Below, piece after piece: positions 61,526 to 64,000 of a stretch of DNA of 64,000 nucleotides (positions within the stretch are counted from its first letter, which is position 1; every line of letters begins with the position of its first letter). Below the pieces are notes generated by a model that saw only the letters and a program-made list of their open reading frames with translations, was not told where the DNA came from and made no database searches. Source of the DNA: Comamonadaceae bacterium (GTDB taxonomy: Bacteria > Pseudomonadota > Gammaproteobacteria > Burkholderiales > Burkholderiaceae_C); assembly GCA_947373185.1 (NCBI GenBank), contig CANBWP010000003.1, forward strand, positions 59,363 to 123,362, written 5' to 3'. The position numbers and the translations under genes were made by a program.

Positions 61526-61725
61526 GATGGTGTCACTCAAAGTGAAGATTGAATCAGCCGCTATTGTGACGCTTTCCGAAAAACTGAGGGTGAGGCCAAT
61601 TCACCCGCCGATGGCCCGCTGTGACACAGGTTCATGCAAAAAAAGAAACGCAGTGTTAGAGTGCGTTTGAAGCCATGGCGCCTGCTTTGCATGCGCACAG
61701 AGCACCCAACAAAGCTGGAGACCTC

Positions 61726-62754
61726 ATGCAACTCTTCCCTTGGACCCCGTCCACAGACGCTGTTCGACGCCACGCATTGGGCACCGCCCTGGCACTGATG
61801 GGCAGCCTTGGCCTCAACCTGGCCTTGTCTGCCAACGGGCTGGCGCAAAGCGCGCCCTACCCCCACAAATCCATCACCATGATCGTGCCCTTCCCGCCTG
61901 GCGGGTTGGCCGACATCGTGGCCCGTCCTGTGGCCGAAGCCATGACCCGAGAATTGGGCCAGCCGGTCATCATCGAAAACAAAGGCGGCGCTGGCGGCGG
62001 CATTGGCATGGGCGTGGCGGCTCGCGCCAAGCCTGATGGTTACACCTTCCTCATGGCCTTGTCGTCCTTGACCGTCATCCCCGAGGCTGATGCGCTGTTA
62101 GGCCGCAGCCCCATGTTTCTGTTGAACGAGTTGCGCCCCATCGCACGCTACACCGCCGACCCCACGGTACTGGCTGTGCGTGCGGATGCGCCTTGGAAGA
62201 ACGTCAAAGAATTCATTGAAGACGCTCGCAAACGTCCGGGCGCCATCAATTACGGCTCGTCGGGCAACTACGGCACCATGCACGTGCCCATGGAAATCTT
62301 GGCGCAAACCGCTGGCGTCAAAATGACCCACATCCCTTTCACGGGCGCTGGCCCTGCCGTGGTGGCCATGTTGGGCGGCCAAATTGATGCCGTTTCAACC
62401 GGCCCTGCCACCGTGCTGCAACACGTGAAGGCCGGCAAGATTCGCGTGCTGGGTCACTGGGGCCATGGCAGCTTGGCTTCATTGCCCGAAGTGAGCAGCT
62501 TGAAAGATTTGGGCTTCAACGCCGAGTATGCGCAGTGGTCTGGCCTGTTCATTCCCAGCGGCACCCCCGAGCCCATTGCACAGCGCATTCGCGCCGCCGC
62601 CAAAGTTGCGGCACAAGACGCCAAAGTACGCGACGTGATTCAAAACACCGGCAGTCCCGTGGTGTATTTGGACAGCCCTGAATTTGAAAAATACGTGCAA
62701 GCTGACGCCAAACGCATGACCGATGTGGTCAAGAAAATTGGCAAAGTGGAATAA
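61726..62754 (+). CDS. Bug-family (TctC-like) periplasmic binding protein 1
   Basis: This is an extracytoplasmic binding protein of the tripartite tricarboxylate transporter (Bug) family, which bind organic acids. A signal peptide (about 20-46, ending LAQS) is followed by the family signature ITMIVPFPPGGLADIVARPV and GAGGGIGMGVAARAKPDGYTF. It ends near KIGKVE, length 342. The ATG at 61726 has GGAG 5 nt upstream. No TctA/TctB permease genes are present next to it. The ligand is unknown. Confidence 0.92.
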   Translation: MQLFPWTPSTDAVRRHALGTALALMGSLGLNLALSANGLAQSAPYPHKSITMIVPFPPGGLADIVARPVAEAMTRELGQPVIIENKGGAGGGIGMGVAARAKPDGYTFLMALSSLTVIPEADALLGRSPMFLLNELRPIARYTADPTVLAVRADAPWKNVKEFIEDARKRPGAINYGSSGNYGTMHVPMEILAQTAGVKMTHIPFTGAGPAVVAMLGGQIDAVSTGPATVLQHVKAGKIRVLGHWGHGSLASLPEVSSLKDLGFNAEYAQWSGLFIPSGTPEPIAQRIRAAAKVAAQDAKVRDVIQNTGSPVVYLDSPEFEKYVQADAKRMTDVVKKIGKVE

Positions 62755-62804
62755 GCGCAAAGACAAGCACAGCTCAGTACAACTTAGAACTCACGGAGAC
62801 ACAC

Positions 62805-63854
62805 ATGACTTCATTCGGTCAATCATCACCCGCTCACCGCGCAGTCGCGGCCAAGTTGTCCAAGCCAGCGGCCATGCGCCGCAACATGGGCATTGCTTTG
62901 GCCAGCTTGTTGCTGGTGGGCACTGGCATCTTCTTGTCACAACAAGCACATGCCCAAAACTACCCCAACCACCCTGTCAAAATCATCGTGCCATTTGCCA
63001 CGGGCGGTCCAGCCGACAACTACGCGCGCTTCATCGCGCAGCGTCTGCAAGAAAACTTAGGGCAATCTTTTGTGGTGGACAACAAGCCGGGTGCAGGCTC
63101 GGTCATTGGCACCGACTTGGCGGCCAAAGCCCAGCCCGATGGCTACACCTTGCTGTTGATGTCCAACACGCAAACCGTGAACGAAACCCTCATTCCCAAC
63201 AAGCCCTATGCCCTGATGAAGGACTTTGTGGGCATTGCCCCCATCAACTATTCCGACCTGGTGTTGGTGGTCAACCCCACCAAAGGCATGAACTCCTTGG
63301 CCGACGTGATTCGCGTGGCCAAAGCACAACCCGGCAAGTTGAACTACGCCTCTTCTGGCCCTGGCACGCCGTATCACATGGCTGGCGAATTGTTCAAAAG
63401 CATGGCCAAGATTGACATGGTGCACGTGCCCTACAAAGGCAGCTCGGGTGCACGCACTGACGTGCTCGGAGGCCAGGTGGACATGATGTTTGATGCTGTG
63501 ACCACGATGACCGAACAAGTGAAGGCGGGCAAAGTGAAGGCGGTAGGCACCAGCGGCAAAGTTCGCTCCGATGTGTTGCCCGAAGTGCCAACGTTGAACG
63601 AAGCAGGTGTGCCGGGTTATGAAGCCACCATTTGGTTGGGCATCATGGCGCCTAAAGGCACCCCCAAAGCCATCGTCGACAAACTGAACGAAACCGTTTC
63701 AAAAATTGCCTCACAAGCCGATGTGAAACAACAATGGGGCAAACAAGGCGCCGTGCCCATGGTCATGAGCCCCGCGGTGTTTGAAAAATACTTGCAAGAC
63801 GACATTGCCAAATGGTCCCACGTGATCAAGTCGGCCAACATCAAACTGGATTAA
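62805..63854 (+). CDS. Bug-family (TctC-like) periplasmic binding protein 2
   Basis: This is a second Bug-family binding protein of 349 residues, related in pattern to the preceding one: signal peptide ending AHAQNYP (about 51), then VKIIVPFATGGPADNYARFIA, DNKPGAGSVIGTDLAAKAQPDGYTL, and VPYKGSSGARTDVLGGQVDMMF. A CGGAG site lies about 6 nt before the ATG. It is 50 nt after the first copy, suggesting an operon or a tandem duplication followed by divergence. The ligand is unknown. Confidence 0.92.
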   Translation: MTSFGQSSPAHRAVAAKLSKPAAMRRNMGIALASLLLVGTGIFLSQQAHAQNYPNHPVKIIVPFATGGPADNYARFIAQRLQENLGQSFVVDNKPGAGSVIGTDLAAKAQPDGYTLLLMSNTQTVNETLIPNKPYALMKDFVGIAPINYSDLVLVVNPTKGMNSLADVIRVAKAQPGKLNYASSGPGTPYHMAGELFKSMAKIDMVHVPYKGSSGARTDVLGGQVDMMFDAVTTMTEQVKAGKVKAVGTSGKVRSDVLPEVPTLNEAGVPGYEATIWLGIMAPKGTPKAIVDKLNETVSKIASQADVKQQWGKQGAVPMVMSPAVFEKYLQDDIAKWSHVIKSANIKLD

Positions 63855-63859
63855 TTCTT

Positions 63860-64000
63860 TTGTCACGCTTTATTCATTTGCTCAGCGGCGGTGCCGCTCA
63901 AGGTTTGGTCAACGCTTTAAAGCCGTCCATTGAAACCGCCACCAACACCATGCTGTCCAACACCTTTGGTGCGGTGGGCTTGATGAAGCAAAAGCTCATC
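63860..64000 (+). CDS. Partial ModA-like substrate-binding protein
   Basis: A reading frame beginning with TTG at 63860, 5 nt after the preceding stop, continues off the window. Its 47 visible residues (LLSGGAAQGLVNALKPSIE, NTFGAVGLMKQKLI) match the N-terminal core of molybdate-type (ModA-like) substrate-binding domain proteins of the PBP2 fold, here apparently without a signal peptide. The true start could be further downstream. The gene is truncated by the window edge. Confidence 0.6.
   Translation, partial: MSRFIHLLSGGAAQGLVNALKPSIETATNTMLSNTFGAVGLMKQKLI

Overview
The window looks like chromosomal core genome of a betaproteobacterium of the order Burkholderiales, most likely a freshwater Comamonadaceae (Limnohabitans/Rhodoferax/Polaromonas-like). 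This placement is an inference. It rests on gene order (murA-hisGDCBHA-hisFIE-hinT-tatABC, petABC-sspAB, mlaFEDACB next to an ABC exporter, ibaG and murA, two LpxL-type acyltransferases next to metK), on orphan Bug-family binding proteins, and on the protein sequences. I see no rRNA, prophage, CRISPR array, integron or plasmid functions. The only mobile-type element is a REP-associated tyrosine transposase.

Layout. 1-2.5 kb (+): pilD-coaE-zapD-yacG. 2.5-7.9 kb (-): mutT, a DUF815 ATPase, argJ and secA, with a dciA-like gene divergent. 8.4-12.6 kb (-): tRNA-Thr, sspB, sspA and the cytochrome bc1 operon petABC. 12.7-14.6 kb (-): pdxA and a Nif3-family gene, followed by a divergent degS-like protease. 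15.8-32.6 kb (-): about 25 tightly packed co-directional genes, from mlaF through mlaEDACB, an ABC-2 exporter, ibaG, murA and the histidine pathway to hinT and tatABC. 32.6-38.9 kb (-): gltB-gltD. 39.0-39.8 kb: a RAYT element bounded by a perfect 28-nt inverted repeat. 39.8-49.0 kb (-): a chain of mostly overlapping genes, from a reduced type IV pilus alignment cluster (pilM-like, pilN-like, a pilO-pilP fusion, a short pilQ) through aroK, aroB, a dGTPase, an MFS transporter, DUF1415 and a methyltransferase. 49.1 kb (+): PBP1A. 51.5-55.8 kb: cyaY, lptM, lysA, msrQ-msrP, cytochrome c4. 55.9-60.7 kb: engB, an epoxide-hydrolase-like gene, two acyltransferases and metK with a structured leader. 60.7-64 kb: an FAH-family enzyme, two Bug-family binding proteins and the start of a third binding protein of another family.

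Functional themes. Most genes are housekeeping: envelope maintenance (Mla, MurA, PBP1A, LptM, two acyltransferases), export (SecA, TatABC, DegS-like), respiration (bc1, cytochrome c4), amino-acid and cofactor synthesis (his, arg, aro, lys, glutamate synthase, PLP, CoA, SAM) and periplasmic methionine repair (MsrPQ).

The points most worth checking are: the reduced pilMN(OP)Q cluster, whose pilN-like gene carries a 12-bp minisatellite; the RAYT element whose terminal repeat supplies the stop codon of the neighbouring methyltransferase; a mutarotase-like gene translationally wedged between hisA and hisF; and a possible pairing switch in the metK leader. No clearly new multi-gene system is evident. 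The pilus cluster comes closest to an unusual variant. Start codons are often reassigned inward from the longest open frame, using family N-termini and overlaps.
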